A stretch of DNA of 64,000 nucleotides from NCBI RefSeq assembly GCF_001685355.1, contig NZ_CP016438.1, positions 2,170,001 to 2,234,000 of the forward strand. The letters run 5' to 3'. The stretch is from Streptomyces lincolnensis. GTDB taxonomy: Bacteria; Actinomycetota; Actinomycetes; Streptomycetales; Streptomycetaceae. The translations under genes and the position numbers were made by a program. Below, one piece after another: positions 41,412 through 50,100 of the stretch. The stretch's first letter is position 1, and each line of letters begins with the position of its first letter. The notes under the pieces were generated by a model. That model saw nothing but the letters and a program-made list of their open reading frames with translations, was not told where the DNA came from and made no database searches.

Positions 41412-42020
41412 CTACGTGATGGGGAAATCGAAATAGGTGTCCGGATAGGGCTCGTCGTCGAGCGTGTAATGCCACCACTCGCAGGCGTACGCGCTGAAAC
41501 CGCACGTCTCCATGAGGGACCGCAGGTGCTGCCGGTTCCGCGCTTCGACGGGCGTGATCCCTTGGGCACCATGGTGCGAGACGGGATCCATCAGGTCATG
41601 GTCGCCGCCCATGGGAAGGAGCTCACCGGTGGCCAGGTCATAGAGCGTGAGGTCGATGGTGCTGCCCCGGCTGTGGCCCGACCTGGGGGCCACATATCCG
41701 TTCTCGAACATCTCGGCCCTGCCGATGTTCGGATAGTGCCGCGGCTTGGTCCGGCCGTCCTCCGGCTGCCGTGACCAGCGCAGAAAGCAGTCGACGGCGC
41801 GCTGCGGGCGATAGCCGTCCCAGAGCAGCAGGCCGAATCCCCGCGTTCCGGCCTTCTCCCGTACCCGTTCCAGGGCCGCGCACAGAGCCCTCGTGCCGAC
41901 GACCCGATTGGCCAGATACCCGTCCACCGGTTTGCCGGTGAAGTTGTCCCAGGTGGCGTACTTGGCATCCCAGCGTATTCCGGGCCCCAGCTCGTCCACG
42001 AAGACGAAGTCGTCCTTCAT
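41412..42020 (-). CDS. vanX: D-Ala-D-Ala dipeptidase VanX
   Basis: A 202-residue zinc dipeptidase, the normal VanX length. The metal ligands are seen in SGHSRGSTIDLTLYD (His, Asp) and CEWWHYTLDD (Glu base, His). IRWDAKYATWDNFTGKPVDG is characteristic. It destroys D-Ala-D-Ala so that D-Ala-D-Lac enters peptidoglycan precursors. The start at ATG 42020 follows two 9-bp repeats of GAAGGAGTC; in-frame ATGs further up (42056, 42047) are less VanX-like. It is last of the vanHAX operon, 41 nt after vanA. Confidence 0.95.
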   Translation of the reverse strand: MKDDFVFVDELGPGIRWDAKYATWDNFTGKPVDGYLANRVVGTRALCAALERVREKAGTRGFGLLLWDGYRPQRAVDCFLRWSRQPEDGRTKPRHYPNIGRAEMFENGYVAPRSGHSRGSTIDLTLYDLATGELLPMGGDHDLMDPVSHHGAQGITPVEARNRQHLRSLMETCGFSAYACEWWHYTLDDEPYPDTYFDFPIT

Positions 42021-42061
42021 CGACTCCTTCGACTCCTTCGGTTCCATCGTTCTCATCGACT

Positions 42062-43102
42062 TCACCGGATTTTCCCTGTGAGGGCGAGGGACACCGTCCG
42101 GTCGATCACCTCGGAGAGCGGCAAACCCGCGGCGGCCATCATCCTGGGATAGCGGCTGTACGAGGTCATGCCGGGGAAGGTGTTGACCTCGTTGAGGACG
42201 ACTTCTCCGTCCACCTTGAGGAACATGTCCACCCGTGAAAGGCCGCTGCACCCCAGGGCCCGGTACACGGCCTTGGCCGTTTCCTGGACGAGCAGACGTG
42301 ACTCTTCCGGAATGTCTGCGGGAACGATCGCCGTGGAGTTCTCGGAACCGGTCTCGGGGGTGTCTTCCTGATGGATCCTGAAGAATCCGTGCGAGAGCGC
42401 GATGCGGTCCACCTCGCCGGCCACGAGATCCGCCTCGTTCCCGAGGATGGCGCAGCCGATTTCACTGCCCACGACAGCCTCTTCGATCAGCACCTTCGAG
42501 TCGTACCGCCGCGCCAGGCCGACCGCACTCGGAAGTTCCGCTTCCCGGGACACCTTGGTGACGCCGAAGGACGATCCCGAGCGGGCCGGTTTCACGAAGA
42601 CCGGATAGGTGAGCTGTGCGGGATCGATGGTCTCGTTCGCCGTGACGGTCCAGAAGTTCGGCGTGGCGATTCCGGCGCTTCTGGCGACGACGTAGGCGAG
42701 CGATTTGTCCATGCACACGGCGGAACTCTGGATGTCGCAGCCGATGTACGGGATTCCGGAGAGTTCCAGCAGACCCTGCATCGCGCCGTCCTCGCCGAGT
42801 GTGCCGTGCAGCACGGGCAGCACGACGTCCAGCCGGATCGTTCCGTGGCGCCCCTGTTCCAGAAGGAGCAGTCCGTGCGTGGTGCTGTCCGGAGACAGCG
42901 CGACCGGACGGCAGGCGCCGTTCTCCCACTCCGCTTCGGGCCCGTCGCAGAGCTTCCAGGCACCGCTCTCGGTGATCCCGACGTAGAAGGGTTCGTACCT
43001 GTCGAGATCGAGGTTCCGGGCCACCTCGCGCGCCGACTTGACGGAGACGGAGTGCTCCTCGGAACGGCCACCGAATATGACGCCGACCTTCAGCTTAGCC
43101 AT
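42062..43102 (-). CDS. vanA: D-alanine-D-lactate ligase VanA
   Basis: A 346-residue ATP-grasp ligase. VIFGGRSEEHSVSVKSA at the N-terminus, SSAVCMDKSLAYVVARSAGI, and FRIHQEDTPETGSENSTAIV, including the omega-loop region typical of VanA-type depsipeptide ligases rather than Ddl. It ends with NEVNTFPGMTSYSRYPRMMA. It makes D-Ala-D-Lac, lowering glycopeptide affinity. The ATG overlaps the vanH stop by 8 nt. Confidence 0.95.
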   Translation of the reverse strand: MAKLKVGVIFGGRSEEHSVSVKSAREVARNLDLDRYEPFYVGITESGAWKLCDGPEAEWENGACRPVALSPDSTTHGLLLLEQGRHGTIRLDVVLPVLHGTLGEDGAMQGLLELSGIPYIGCDIQSSAVCMDKSLAYVVARSAGIATPNFWTVTANETIDPAQLTYPVFVKPARSGSSFGVTKVSREAELPSAVGLARRYDSKVLIEEAVVGSEIGCAILGNEADLVAGEVDRIALSHGFFRIHQEDTPETGSENSTAIVPADIPEESRLLVQETAKAVYRALGCSGLSRVDMFLKVDGEVVLNEVNTFPGMTSYSRYPRMMAAAGLPLSEVIDRTVSLALTGKIR

Positions 43103-44084
43103 GCTGATTCCCGCTTTCGAATGCCAGACAGTTGGTGAGGGAGTTCTTCACGGTGTCGCGCAGGGCGTGGTCCGTGTAGTAGGCGGTGTGCGGAGTGATG
43201 AGCGCGTTCGGCAACTCCTGAAGCCGCAACAGTGCTTTGCTTTCGATGGGTATGTCCCGGCAGTCGCCGTAGAAGATGCCTTCCTCGCCTTCTACGACAT
43301 CCAGCGCCGCACCGCCCAGCCTGCCGCTCTCCAGTTCCTGCACCAGAGCCTCGGTGTCGATGAGCGCACCACGCCCGGTGTTGACGATCAGCGCACCGTT
43401 CTTCATCCGCGCAAGGCGCCGTCGATTCAGCAGATGGCGTGTCTGCGGGGTGAGCGGCGCATGCAGGGTGATCAGGTCGCTCCGCCGCAGCAGCTCATCG
43501 AGCGGAACGTACTCGACAGCAATCCCGGGACGGTCGACGGGGCGATTGTCATGGGCCACCATTCGGCAGCCGAAACCCCGGAGCCGGCCCATGACCGCCG
43601 CGCCGATACGGCCTGTTCCGATCACTCCGACGGTCAGATCGCGCAGCTCTTTTCCGCGCAGTTCGCTCAGTCGGTAGTCGTGCATGTCGGTGCGCCGGAC
43701 GATGGATTTCGCATCCCGTATCGCCATCAGCATGAGCATCAGCGTGTGGTCGGCCACGCTGTCCGGCGAGTAGGAGACGTTTTCGACACGGATGCCGATG
43801 CTCTCCGCGTATTCCACGTCGATGTGGTTGCGGCCGATGCTCCGCGTGGAGACATAGGCCACTCCGGCCCGGTCGAGTGCACGCAGAGTGGCGTGGGTGA
43901 CGGGCGTCTTGTGGCCGACACTGATGCACCGGCTGCCGGAGGCCAGTTCGGCAGTGGCTTCGGAGACCGGTGCGTCGGTGATGGCCGGCCGCACACCGAG
44001 AGCGGGAGCCAGCTCGCGGAACAGAACGGCTTCGTCCGGACCGCACCCGTACATGGTGATGCGGGTCTTTTCGCTGTGGGTCAT
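43095..44084 (-). CDS. vanH: D-lactate dehydrogenase VanH
   Basis: A 329-residue D-2-hydroxyacid dehydrogenase. The NAD-binding motif is [17 protein letters not shown], and catalytic Arg/Glu/His are expected in [28 protein letters not shown] and ITPHTAYYT. It supplies D-lactate to VanA. The ATG at 44084 has GGAGG only 1 nt upstream, an unusually short gap, so the true start (also possible: TTG at 44096) is uncertain. The same TTGACTGGAGGCATGAC start region recurs in mirror image before murF2. Confidence 0.93.
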   Translation of the reverse strand: MTHSEKTRITMYGCGPDEAVLFRELAPALGVRPAITDAPVSEATAELASGSRCISVGHKTPVTHATLRALDRAGVAYVSTRSIGRNHIDVEYAESIGIRVENVSYSPDSVADHTLMLMLMAIRDAKSIVRRTDMHDYRLSELRGKELRDLTVGVIGTGRIGAAVMGRLRGFGCRMVAHDNRPVDRPGIAVEYVPLDELLRRSDLITLHAPLTPQTRHLLNRRRLARMKNGALIVNTGRGALIDTEALVQELESGRLGGAALDVVEGEEGIFYGDCRDIPIESKALLRLQELPNALITPHTAYYTDHALRDTVKNSLTNCLAFESGNQHG

Positions 44085-44116
44085 GCCTCCAGTCAAAGCG
44101 GCGTTCTGTTGCCGGA

Positions 44117-44153
44117 GCGTATGGGGTTTTCCATATGCTCGCGATACGTCCCG
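44117..44153. promoter_or_regulatory. VanR-type box and promoter between vanH and murF2
   Basis: GCGTATGGGGTTTTCCATAT then GC (44117-44138) is a near-palindrome shared with 46753-46774 upstream of vanK/vanS. The similarity extends through CGATACGTCCCG to 44153. On the vanH strand the common sequence continues into CCGGCAACA, also present upstream of vanK. It is probably the VanR-controlled promoter region serving both directions. Confidence 0.65.
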
Positions 44154-44170
44154 GCGCCTTGACTGGAGGC

Positions 44171-44215
44171 ATGACTTTCAGCGAACCAGGCACGACTTCC
44201 CGGGAATCGGCGTGA
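44171..44215 (+). CDS. 14-codon upstream ORF overlapping the murF2 start
   Basis: ATG at 44171 to TGA at 44213-44215 encodes [14 protein letters not shown], and the TGA overlaps the murF2 GTG. The GGAGG is 1 nt before the ATG, exactly as before vanH. The start sequence mirrors vanH, so it may be a duplicated relic used as a leader for coupling. Weakly supported as a translated peptide. Confidence 0.35.
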   Translation: MTFSEPGTTSRESA

Positions 44216-45555
44216 TTCCGCTCAGCGTCGGAGAGATCGCCGAAATCGTCGGCGGAAAAGCCGAGGGCGACACATCCGTGACCGTGACCGCGCCGGCCGT
44301 GCTCGACGGTCGGCGGGCCGATCCGGGCGGCCTCTTCGTCGCCTTCACCGGCGAGCACGCCGACGGCCATGACTACGCGGAGCAGGCCGGGCGGGCCGGT
44401 GCGGTGGCCGTGCTCGGCTCCCGGCCCACGCCGCTGCCCACCGTCGTCGTCGAGGACACCCGGGCCGCGCTGCACCTGCTCGCCGCCCACGTCGTGGCCC
44501 GGCTGCGCGACGGGCTGACCGTCGTCGGGGTGACCGGCTCGCAGGGCAAGACCGGCACCAAGGACCTGCTGGCGGGCGTCCTTTCGGGCGCCGGGCCGAC
44601 GGTCGCCACGATCGGCTCGCTCAACAACGAACTCGGGGTGCCGCTCACCATGCTGCGCGCCCGGGCGGCCACCCGGTTCCTCGTCCTGGAGATGGGAGCC
44701 CGCCATGTCGGCGACATCGCCGCGCTCACCGGCCTGGTCGCGCCCGACATCGCCGTCGTCCTCAACGCCGGCCTGGCCCACCTCGGTGAGTTCGGGTCGC
44801 GCGCCGCCATCGCCCGGACCAAGGGCGAACTGGTGCGGGGGCTCGCGCCCGGCGGCACCGCCGTCCTCAACGCCGACGATCCCCGGGTGGCCGCGATGCG
44901 CGCGCTCACCGACGGGCCGGTGCTGACCTTCGGCCGGGCGGCCCACGCCGACGTACGGGCGCTCGGCCTGGTCCTCGACCGGCTGGGCCGGCCTTCCTGC
45001 ACGCTGCGGGCCGGCGCCGCCTCGGCTCCCGTCACGCTGCCGCTCGTCGGCGCCCACCAGGCGCTCAACGCGTCGGCCGCCGCGGCGGCGGCACTCGCGG
45101 CCGGCGTTCCCCTCGGCCTGGCCGCGGCGGCGCTGGCCACCGCCTCGCTGTCGCCGTGGCGGATGGAGCCGCGCGACCTCGCCTGCGGGGCGACGCTGCT
45201 CAACGACTCCTACAACGCCAATCCCGACTCGGTCCGCGCCGCCCTGGACGCGCTGGCGGCCGTCGAGGGCGGGCGCCGCATCGCCGTACTGGGCGAGATG
45301 CTCGAACTCGGCGACGACAGCGAGGCCGAGCACCGGGCCGTCGGGGCGTACGCCGCCGCCCGGGCCGACGTGGTGGCCGCCGTCGGCGAGGCCGCCCGGC
45401 CGATCGCCGACGGCGCGGGCGAGCGGGCGGTGGTCCTCGGCGGCAACGACGCGGCCGTCGACTGGCTGCGCGGCCGGCTCACGGCCGGCGATGTGGTGCT
45501 GGTCAAGGCGTCCCGCGGGGTGCGCTTCGACGAAGTCGCCGCCGCACTCGCGTAG
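44212..45555 (+). CDS. murF2: MurF paralogue (UDP-MurNAc-tripeptide D-Ala-D-Lac ligase)
   Basis: A 447-residue Mur ligase. The ATP-binding loop is [20 protein letters not shown], followed by [24 protein letters not shown] and [13 protein letters not shown], all MurF signatures. MurF paralogues are found beside vanHAX in glycopeptide producers and resistant streptomycetes. They are thought to load D-Ala-D-Lac onto the precursor. The GTG at 44212 follows GGGAA and overlaps a 14-codon leader. It is divergent from vanHAX through a shared promoter region and convergent with vanK (13-nt gap). Confidence 0.9.
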   Translation: MIPLSVGEIAEIVGGKAEGDTSVTVTAPAVLDGRRADPGGLFVAFTGEHADGHDYAEQAGRAGAVAVLGSRPTPLPTVVVEDTRAALHLLAAHVVARLRDGLTVVGVTGSQGKTGTKDLLAGVLSGAGPTVATIGSLNNELGVPLTMLRARAATRFLVLEMGARHVGDIAALTGLVAPDIAVVLNAGLAHLGEFGSRAAIARTKGELVRGLAPGGTAVLNADDPRVAAMRALTDGPVLTFGRAAHADVRALGLVLDRLGRPSCTLRAGAASAPVTLPLVGAHQALNASAAAAAALAAGVPLGLAAAALATASLSPWRMEPRDLACGATLLNDSYNANPDSVRAALDALAAVEGGRRIAVLGEMLELGDDSEAEHRAVGAYAAARADVVAAVGEAARPIADGAGERAVVLGGNDAAVDWLRGRLTAGDVVLVKASRGVRFDEVAAALA

Positions 45556-45568
45556 TCGGCCATGAGGC

Positions 45569-46720
45569 TCAGCGCCCGCGCCGTCTCATGTAGAGGTCGA
45601 AGGCCCGGTAGACCATCGGCCGCAGCGGCAGGTCCCACTCGCCGACGTACCGCACCGCCCGGCCGCCGGTGCCGACCTTGAACCGGACCAGGCCGACGTG
45701 CGGGTCGTCGGCGTCGAGGGTGGGGGTGATGCCGCGCAGGTCGTACACGTCGCAGCCGGCCGCGAGCGCGTCGCGGATCATCGCCCACTGGCAGGCGTTG
45801 GAGCCGCGCACCTCACGCTTCTCGGTGGCGGAGGCGCCATAGGCGTACACCGCGTGCGCGCCGACGCGGACCAGGACGGTGGCGGCGACCAGGTCGCCCT
45901 GGTGGTGGGCCAGATAGAGCGTGATCCGCTCGGGGTCCTCGGCGCTCAGCGCCGCGAACATGGTCTCGAAGTAGCGCAGCGGCCGGGGCGTGAAGCGGTC
46001 GCGCTCGGCGGTGTGGACGTAGAGGTCGTGAAACGCCTTGAGGTCCTGCGCACCCGCGCCGACCGTGACCTCGACGCCCTCCTTGGCCGCCTTCTTGATG
46101 TTGCGGCGCCACTGCTGGTTCATGACCCTGAGCAGTTCGTCCTCGGTCCTGCCCGCCAGCGGGACCTCGTACTTGAACTGGGGATGCCCGACCCCGAACC
46201 CGTCCTGCGGGCTCTGCGGCAGCCAGCCCGCGTCCTTGAGCCGCCTGCTCACGCGGGCGCCGACCGGGTAACTCCCCTGCCCGGGCAGGTCGGTCAGCCG
46301 CCTGATGTCCGGATCGGCGACGCCCTCCTTGACCTGGGCGGCGCTCCACGTGTCCGTGACCACCGGCGGGCCGAGCCGGATCGCGAACGCGCCGTGCGCC
46401 TTGAGATACACCGCCAGCGGATCGAGCCACGCCCCGATCTCGCCGCCCCAGTCGATGACCGGGCCCTCGGGCAGATACGCCAGCGTGAAGCGGTCGAGCC
46501 GCGGCACCGGGCGGTGCAGGACGAGCCCCGCACCGATCAGACGCCGACCGGCGAACCAGCCGAGGGACTCGCTGCGCCACTCGGTCTTGACGCGGCCCCA
46601 CGCCGGGGTCTGGAGAAAGCTGACCGACCGCTGGGCCCGCACGAACGCCACATGCTCGGCAGCGCTGATCGGCCTGACGACCGGGTTCCCGACCGCTCGT
46701 ACTGGTTCGCTGTAGGACAT
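45569..46720 (-). CDS. vanK: FemXAB-family peptidyltransferase VanK
   Basis: A 383-residue FemX-type aminoacyl transferase (GNAT-like tandem fold): FLQTPAWGRVKTEW near the N-terminus, EDELLRVMNQQWRRNIKKA, and YGASATEKREVRGSNACQWA. In S. coelicolor VanK adds the Gly cross-bridge residue to D-Lac-ended precursors, which the housekeeping FemX cannot use. It is therefore essential for resistance. The start is at ATG 46720. Its upstream region shares the VanR-type box with vanH. Confidence 0.92.
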   Translation of the reverse strand: MSYSEPVRAVGNPVVRPISAAEHVAFVRAQRSVSFLQTPAWGRVKTEWRSESLGWFAGRRLIGAGLVLHRPVPRLDRFTLAYLPEGPVIDWGGEIGAWLDPLAVYLKAHGAFAIRLGPPVVTDTWSAAQVKEGVADPDIRRLTDLPGQGSYPVGARVSRRLKDAGWLPQSPQDGFGVGHPQFKYEVPLAGRTEDELLRVMNQQWRRNIKKAAKEGVEVTVGAGAQDLKAFHDLYVHTAERDRFTPRPLRYFETMFAALSAEDPERITLYLAHHQGDLVAATVLVRVGAHAVYAYGASATEKREVRGSNACQWAMIRDALAAGCDVYDLRGITPTLDADDPHVGLVRFKVGTGGRAVRYVGEWDLPLRPMVYRAFDLYMRRRGR

Positions 46721-46752
46721 GCGAGCAGTCGATACGGGGGGATGTTGCCCGG

Positions 46753-46790
46753 GCGTATGCAGTTCTCGATACGCCGACGATATGTGCCCG
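46753..46790. promoter_or_regulatory. VanR-type box between vanK and the vanR remnant/vanS
   Basis: GCGTATGCAGTTCTCGATAC then GC (46753-46774) and the following CGATATGTGCCCG (to 46790) align with 44117-44153. The common pattern is GCGTATG-NN-GTT-N-TC-N-ATA-N-GC-NNN-CGATA-N-GT. It is the second copy of the van promoter element, in the 86-bp gap 46721-46806. Confidence 0.65.
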
Positions 46791-46806
46791 CTCGTAGCCT
46801 CGACGT

Positions 46807-46872
46807 ATGCGGGCCTTGATCATCGAGGATGAGTCCCCCTCAGAGGATGAGTCCCACTCATGGGGGTGGTGA
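46807..46872 (+). pseudogene. vanR: vanR response-regulator remnant (internal deletion)
   Basis: Starting at ATG 46807 the frame encodes MRALIIEDE, the typical first strand and acidic pocket of an OmpR-type response regulator. It then breaks into two imperfect 18-bp repeats (GAGGATGAGTCC plus CCCTCA or CACTCA) and stops at TGA 46870-46872, overlapping the vanS start. The remaining 200-odd residues of a VanR are missing. No other response regulator gene lies in the window. The gene position (vanR-vanS order, coupled) fits other van loci. Confidence 0.75.
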
Positions 46873-47960
46873 CCGTGCACAGGCAGCCCGGCTTGAGCGT
46901 CCGCCTCAAACTCACCCTCAGCTACGCCGGATTCCTCCTGCTCGCGGGGGTCTTCCTGCTCGTCGCCGTGGGCGTGTTCCTCCTGCGGCAGGGGTGGTTG
47001 CAGACCAATGAATCGGGGGCGGTGAGAGTCACTCCGGGCACCCTCTTCGTGCGCGGTTTCGCCTCGACGGCCGCCGCGGTCATGGTGTTCCTCCTGGTGT
47101 TCGGCCTCCTGGGAGGATGGATCCTCGCCGGACGCATGCTCGCCCCTCTGGACCGCATCGCACACGCCACCCGCACGGCCACGGCCGGCTCGCTGTCCCA
47201 CCGGATCGAACTGCCGGGCCGCAGGGACGAGTTCCGCGAACTCGCCGACGCCTTCGACATGATGCTCGCGCAGCTAGAAGCACACGTCGCGGAACAGCAG
47301 AGATTCGCCGCCAACGCCTCCCACGAACTGCGTACCCCACTGGCGATCTCGAAGGCACTCATCGACGTCGCCCGCGCCGACCCGCACCACGACACCGGCG
47401 AACTCGTCGACCGCCTCCACACCGTCAACACCCGGGCCATCGACCTCACCGAGGCACTGCTCCTGCTCAGCCGCGCCAAGCAGCGGTCCTTCACCCGCGA
47501 ACACGTCGACCTGTCCCTCGTCGCGGAGGAAGCGGCCGAAACGCTCCACCCGCTCGCGGAGAAGCACGGCGTCACCATCGAGACCCGCGGCGACATCACG
47601 CCCGCGCTCGGATCGCCCGCGCTCCTGCTCCAGCTCACCACGAACCTCGTCCACAACGCGATCGTCCACAACCTGCCGGAACAGGGCACCGTCCGGGTCC
47701 ACACCGGCGTCCGCCCCCGGAGCGCGGTACTCACCGTCGAGAACACCGGCGAGCGGCTCACCCCCCAGCTGGTCGCGACCCTCACCGAGCCCTTCCGGCG
47801 CGGCACCGAGCGCATCCACACCGACCAGGCGGGCGTCGGCCTGGGTCTGGCCATCGTCAAGACCATCACCGAGGCACACGACGGAACCCTCACGCTCACC
47901 CCGCGCCCTGCCGGCGGGCTCCGCATCACCGTGGAACTGCCCACGGCCTCAGGAGGGTGA
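46860..47960 (+). CDS. vanS: Vancomycin-resistance sensor kinase VanS
   Basis: A 366-residue membrane kinase. Span 1 is at about residues 21-42, a short extracellular loop, span 2 at about 63-88, then HAMP, H-box ASHELRTPLAISKAL with the phospho-His, N-box LTTNLVHNAIVHN, and G-box GVGLGLAIVKTITEA. The short sensor loop matches Streptomyces VanS, which responds to vancomycin. A GTG at 46875, preceded by GGGGGTGG, is a plausible alternative start. Its cognate regulator gene upstream is deleted. Confidence 0.92.
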   Translation: MGVVTVHRQPGLSVRLKLTLSYAGFLLLAGVFLLVAVGVFLLRQGWLQTNESGAVRVTPGTLFVRGFASTAAAVMVFLLVFGLLGGWILAGRMLAPLDRIAHATRTATAGSLSHRIELPGRRDEFRELADAFDMMLAQLEAHVAEQQRFAANASHELRTPLAISKALIDVARADPHHDTGELVDRLHTVNTRAIDLTEALLLLSRAKQRSFTREHVDLSLVAEEAAETLHPLAEKHGVTIETRGDITPALGSPALLLQLTTNLVHNAIVHNLPEQGTVRVHTGVRPRSAVLTVENTGERLTPQLVATLTEPFRRGTERIHTDQAGVGLGLAIVKTITEAHDGTLTLTPRPAGGLRITVELPTASGG

Positions 47961-47980
47961 GCCGGAGGCCCGACGACAGA

Positions 47981-48010
47981 GGGCCCACCGGTTCGTCCCG
48001 GTGAGCCCTT
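47981..48010. terminator. Bidirectional hairpin terminator between vanS and tatC
   Basis: AGGGCCCACCGG (47981-47992) pairs with CCGGTGAGCCCT (47999-48010) with one mismatch and a 6-nt loop. It lies between two convergent stop codons and marks the right edge of the van island. Confidence 0.75.
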
Positions 48011-48033
48011 CGTGCGCGGTGCGGAAGATCAGG

Positions 48034-48987
48034 TCAGGTCACGTCGTCGTACCCGTTGACCCGTTCCGTGCTCGACTGCTCGGGCAGCGCCCGGCTTGCG
48101 GAGACGGTCTCGACCTCGCCGACGTCCTCGGGCGTGAGATCCAGCTCGGAGGCCTCGTCGTCATCGGGGCCCAGAGCGTCGCGGCGACGCCGACGCCTGT
48201 CGTTGACCAGGGAGAAGAGCGTCGCCACGAAGTACAGCACCCAGATGGGGCCGGCCAGCGCCAGCATGCTCAGCGGGTCCGTGCTCGGTGTCGCCACGGC
48301 GGCGAACACGGTGATGCCCATGATCATCGCCCGCCACCAGCCGAGCATCCGCTTACCGGTGATCATTCCGGTGAGGTTGAGCATGACCAGCAGCAGGGGA
48401 AGTTCGAAGGAGAGACCGAAGACGATCACCATGCGGGTGACGAGCTGGAGCAGATCGTCCAGGGGCAGCAGGTTCTCGATGCTGCCGCTCGGGGTGAAGT
48501 CGATCAGCACCTTCGCGGTGGTGGGAAGCACCGAGTACGCGAAGTAGCCGCCGCCCATGAACAACGGGGCGCCGGTGAAGACGAAGGCGTAGGCGTACTT
48601 CTTCTCGTGGCGGTGCAGGCCGGGGGCGATGAACGCCCAGAGCTGGTACAGCCAGATCGGCGAGGCCAGCACGATGCCCGCCATCAACGAGACCTGGAGG
48701 GCCAGTGTGAAGGGCGCGAGCAGACCGTTGATCGTGATCCGGGCGCACTTATCGGTGGTCTCGGACGAACTGGCGAGCTGCTCGAAGGTCTTGTCGCAAC
48801 CGATCGAGTCCAGAATCGGCTTCGTCAGGAAGTTGATGATGTCGTTGTAGAAGAAGGCTGCGACGACCGTCACGACGACGATGGCCAGCAGCGCCTTCGC
48901 GAGCCGGTTGCGGAGCTCACGCAGGTGTTCCGCGAGGGGCATCCGCCCCTCGGGATCCTTCTCCTCTTTGCGGGCAGACTTCAGCAA
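48034..48987 (-). CDS. tatC: Sec-independent protein translocase TatC
   Basis: A 317-residue six-span TatC. The conserved MPLAEHLRELRNRLAKALLA (signal-peptide binding site), ASPIWLYQLWAFIAPGLHRHEKK, and VFGLSFELPLLLVMLNLTGM are present. The C-terminal 60 residues are acidic and cytoplasmic. The only good start is TTG 48987, after GGGAAC. It sits with tatA as one transcription unit, as in other streptomycetes. Confidence 0.95.
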   Translation of the reverse strand: MLKSARKEEKDPEGRMPLAEHLRELRNRLAKALLAIVVVTVVAAFFYNDIINFLTKPILDSIGCDKTFEQLASSSETTDKCARITINGLLAPFTLALQVSLMAGIVLASPIWLYQLWAFIAPGLHRHEKKYAYAFVFTGAPLFMGGGYFAYSVLPTTAKVLIDFTPSGSIENLLPLDDLLQLVTRMVIVFGLSFELPLLLVMLNLTGMITGKRMLGWWRAMIMGITVFAAVATPSTDPLSMLALAGPIWVLYFVATLFSLVNDRRRRRRDALGPDDDEASELDLTPEDVGEVETVSASRALPEQSSTERVNGYDDVT

Positions 48988-49034
48988 CCCACGTTCCCAT
49001 CTCGTGCGGCGGGCCGGAGGTCACCGGCCCTGCG

Positions 49035-49325
49035 TCAGCGCTTGGTCGTGTCCGTCGGCTCGGAGACCGGGCGCGAGCTGGTGACGTCGCCCGGGGCGGC
49101 CTGGATGGTGCGCTGCGCCGGGTTCTGCTGGTCGTCCTGCGGCGGGGCCGCGGGAGCGGACGCGTTGTCCTGGCCCTCGGTCTTCATCGCCTTGGCCTCG
49201 CTCTTCAGGATGCGCGCGGACTTGCCGAGCGAGCGCGCCATGTCCGGAAGCTTCTTCGCGCCGAACAGCAGGATGATGACGACGAGGATGAGAATGATCT
49301 CGGGGGCGCCGAGCCTTCCGAACAT
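49035..49325 (-). CDS. tatA: Twin-arginine translocase subunit TatA
   Basis: A 96-residue TatA: MFGRLGAPEIILILVVIILL is the single span, followed by the FGAKKLPDMARSLGKSARI hinge and amphipathic helix, then a polar tail. It lies 47 nt upstream of tatC on the same strand. The 261-bp gap 49326-49586 upstream has no gene and must contain the promoter. Confidence 0.95.
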   Translation of the reverse strand: MFGRLGAPEIILILVVIILLFGAKKLPDMARSLGKSARILKSEAKAMKTEGQDNASAPAAPPQDDQQNPAQRTIQAAPGDVTSSRPVSEPTDTTKR

Positions 49326-49586
49326 AAGTCTTTACCTTCTCACCGAGGCGGCTTGAGTGGGGTGCTGTCCGACCGGTCGGACAGGTGTCCGAACGATCGT
49401 GCTGACAGCGATCGTAACGCTCAGGGGTGAACGCGTGGCAATCCCTGTGCGTACTCCCGGTTCGCGATCCGCGCCTCGTTCTCCGGACCGCGACCAGCAG
49501 CGTACCTGCCGGGGCCACTCAAGTGACAGGGCGAATGGACCCAAAGCGCACCACACTCGGAACTCACAGGTGGCGCACGAGGCCTC

Positions 49587-49781
49587 TCACAGCGAGTCCG
49601 CGGCCCGGGCCGCGCTCATGGAGGCGCGCTCCAGATCCTCCGCGGCGCGGTTGATGCGCCGGGCGGAGTCCGTGACCTGCCTGCCCAGCCGCTGCGCCTC
49701 CAGGAAGACCCGTACGGCGAGCACGCCGAGGACGGCGAGACCCACGAAACCCACAGCTACCGCGAACATCGGCCAGAACAT
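49587..49781 (-). CDS. Small membrane-anchored protein, 64 residues
   Basis: One N-terminal hydrophobic segment (MFAVAVGFVGLAVLGVLAV) followed by an amphipathic helical tail with heptad-like spacing (RRINRAAEDLERASMSAARA), possibly a coiled coil. No function is known. It lies between tatA and the zinc-ribbon gene, 10 nt after the latter's stop, in the conserved Streptomyces paf-tat block (recall). Confidence 0.8.
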   Translation of the reverse strand: MFWPMFAVAVGFVGLAVLGVLAVRVFLEAQRLGRQVTDSARRINRAAEDLERASMSAARAADSL

Positions 49782-49791
49782 GAGGGCGAGC

Positions 49792-50100
49792 CTAGAGGGT
49801 GGAGTGCAGCCGCAGGGTCCGGACCCCGCCGCCCGTCAGCAGCTCGACGATCCGCTCCCCCGCCGGCTTGCGGACGGAGGAGCCGCAGTCGGGGCAGACG
49901 AAGGAGTAGAAGGTGGTACGGCTCGTGGCGCCGATGGCCAGGCGCAGGGCGCTCGCGGCGAGCTCGAAGCGGCCGCGGCAGTCGGGGCAGCCCGCCCTGA
50001 AGGTCACCGGGGTCACGTTTCTCATCCCGGCGAAGGCGGCGGCCACCGTCATGTCCTGTACATCCCTGTCCTGCACATCAGACGTCGACGACTCGCTCAA
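49792..50100 (-). CDS. Small zinc-ribbon protein
   Basis: A 102-residue protein with two CxxC pairs (FRAGCPDCRGRFEL and FVCPDCGSSV), likely a single zinc ribbon. The start is taken at TTG 50100, which overlaps the PafC TGA (TTGA) and has GGAG 8 nt upstream; ATG 50052 is the alternative. The coupling to pafC suggests a shared regulatory context, but the role is unknown. Confidence 0.75.
   Translation of the reverse strand: MSESSTSDVQDRDVQDMTVAAAFAGMRNVTPVTFRAGCPDCRGRFELAASALRLAIGATSRTTFYSFVCPDCGSSVRKPAGERIVELLTGGGVRTLRLHSTL

Noticed and set aside
43095..44084. Ordinary housekeeping D-lactate dehydrogenase rather than VanH
   Set aside because: The 8-nt overlap with vanA and the vanX gene following make the vanHAX operon unmistakable.
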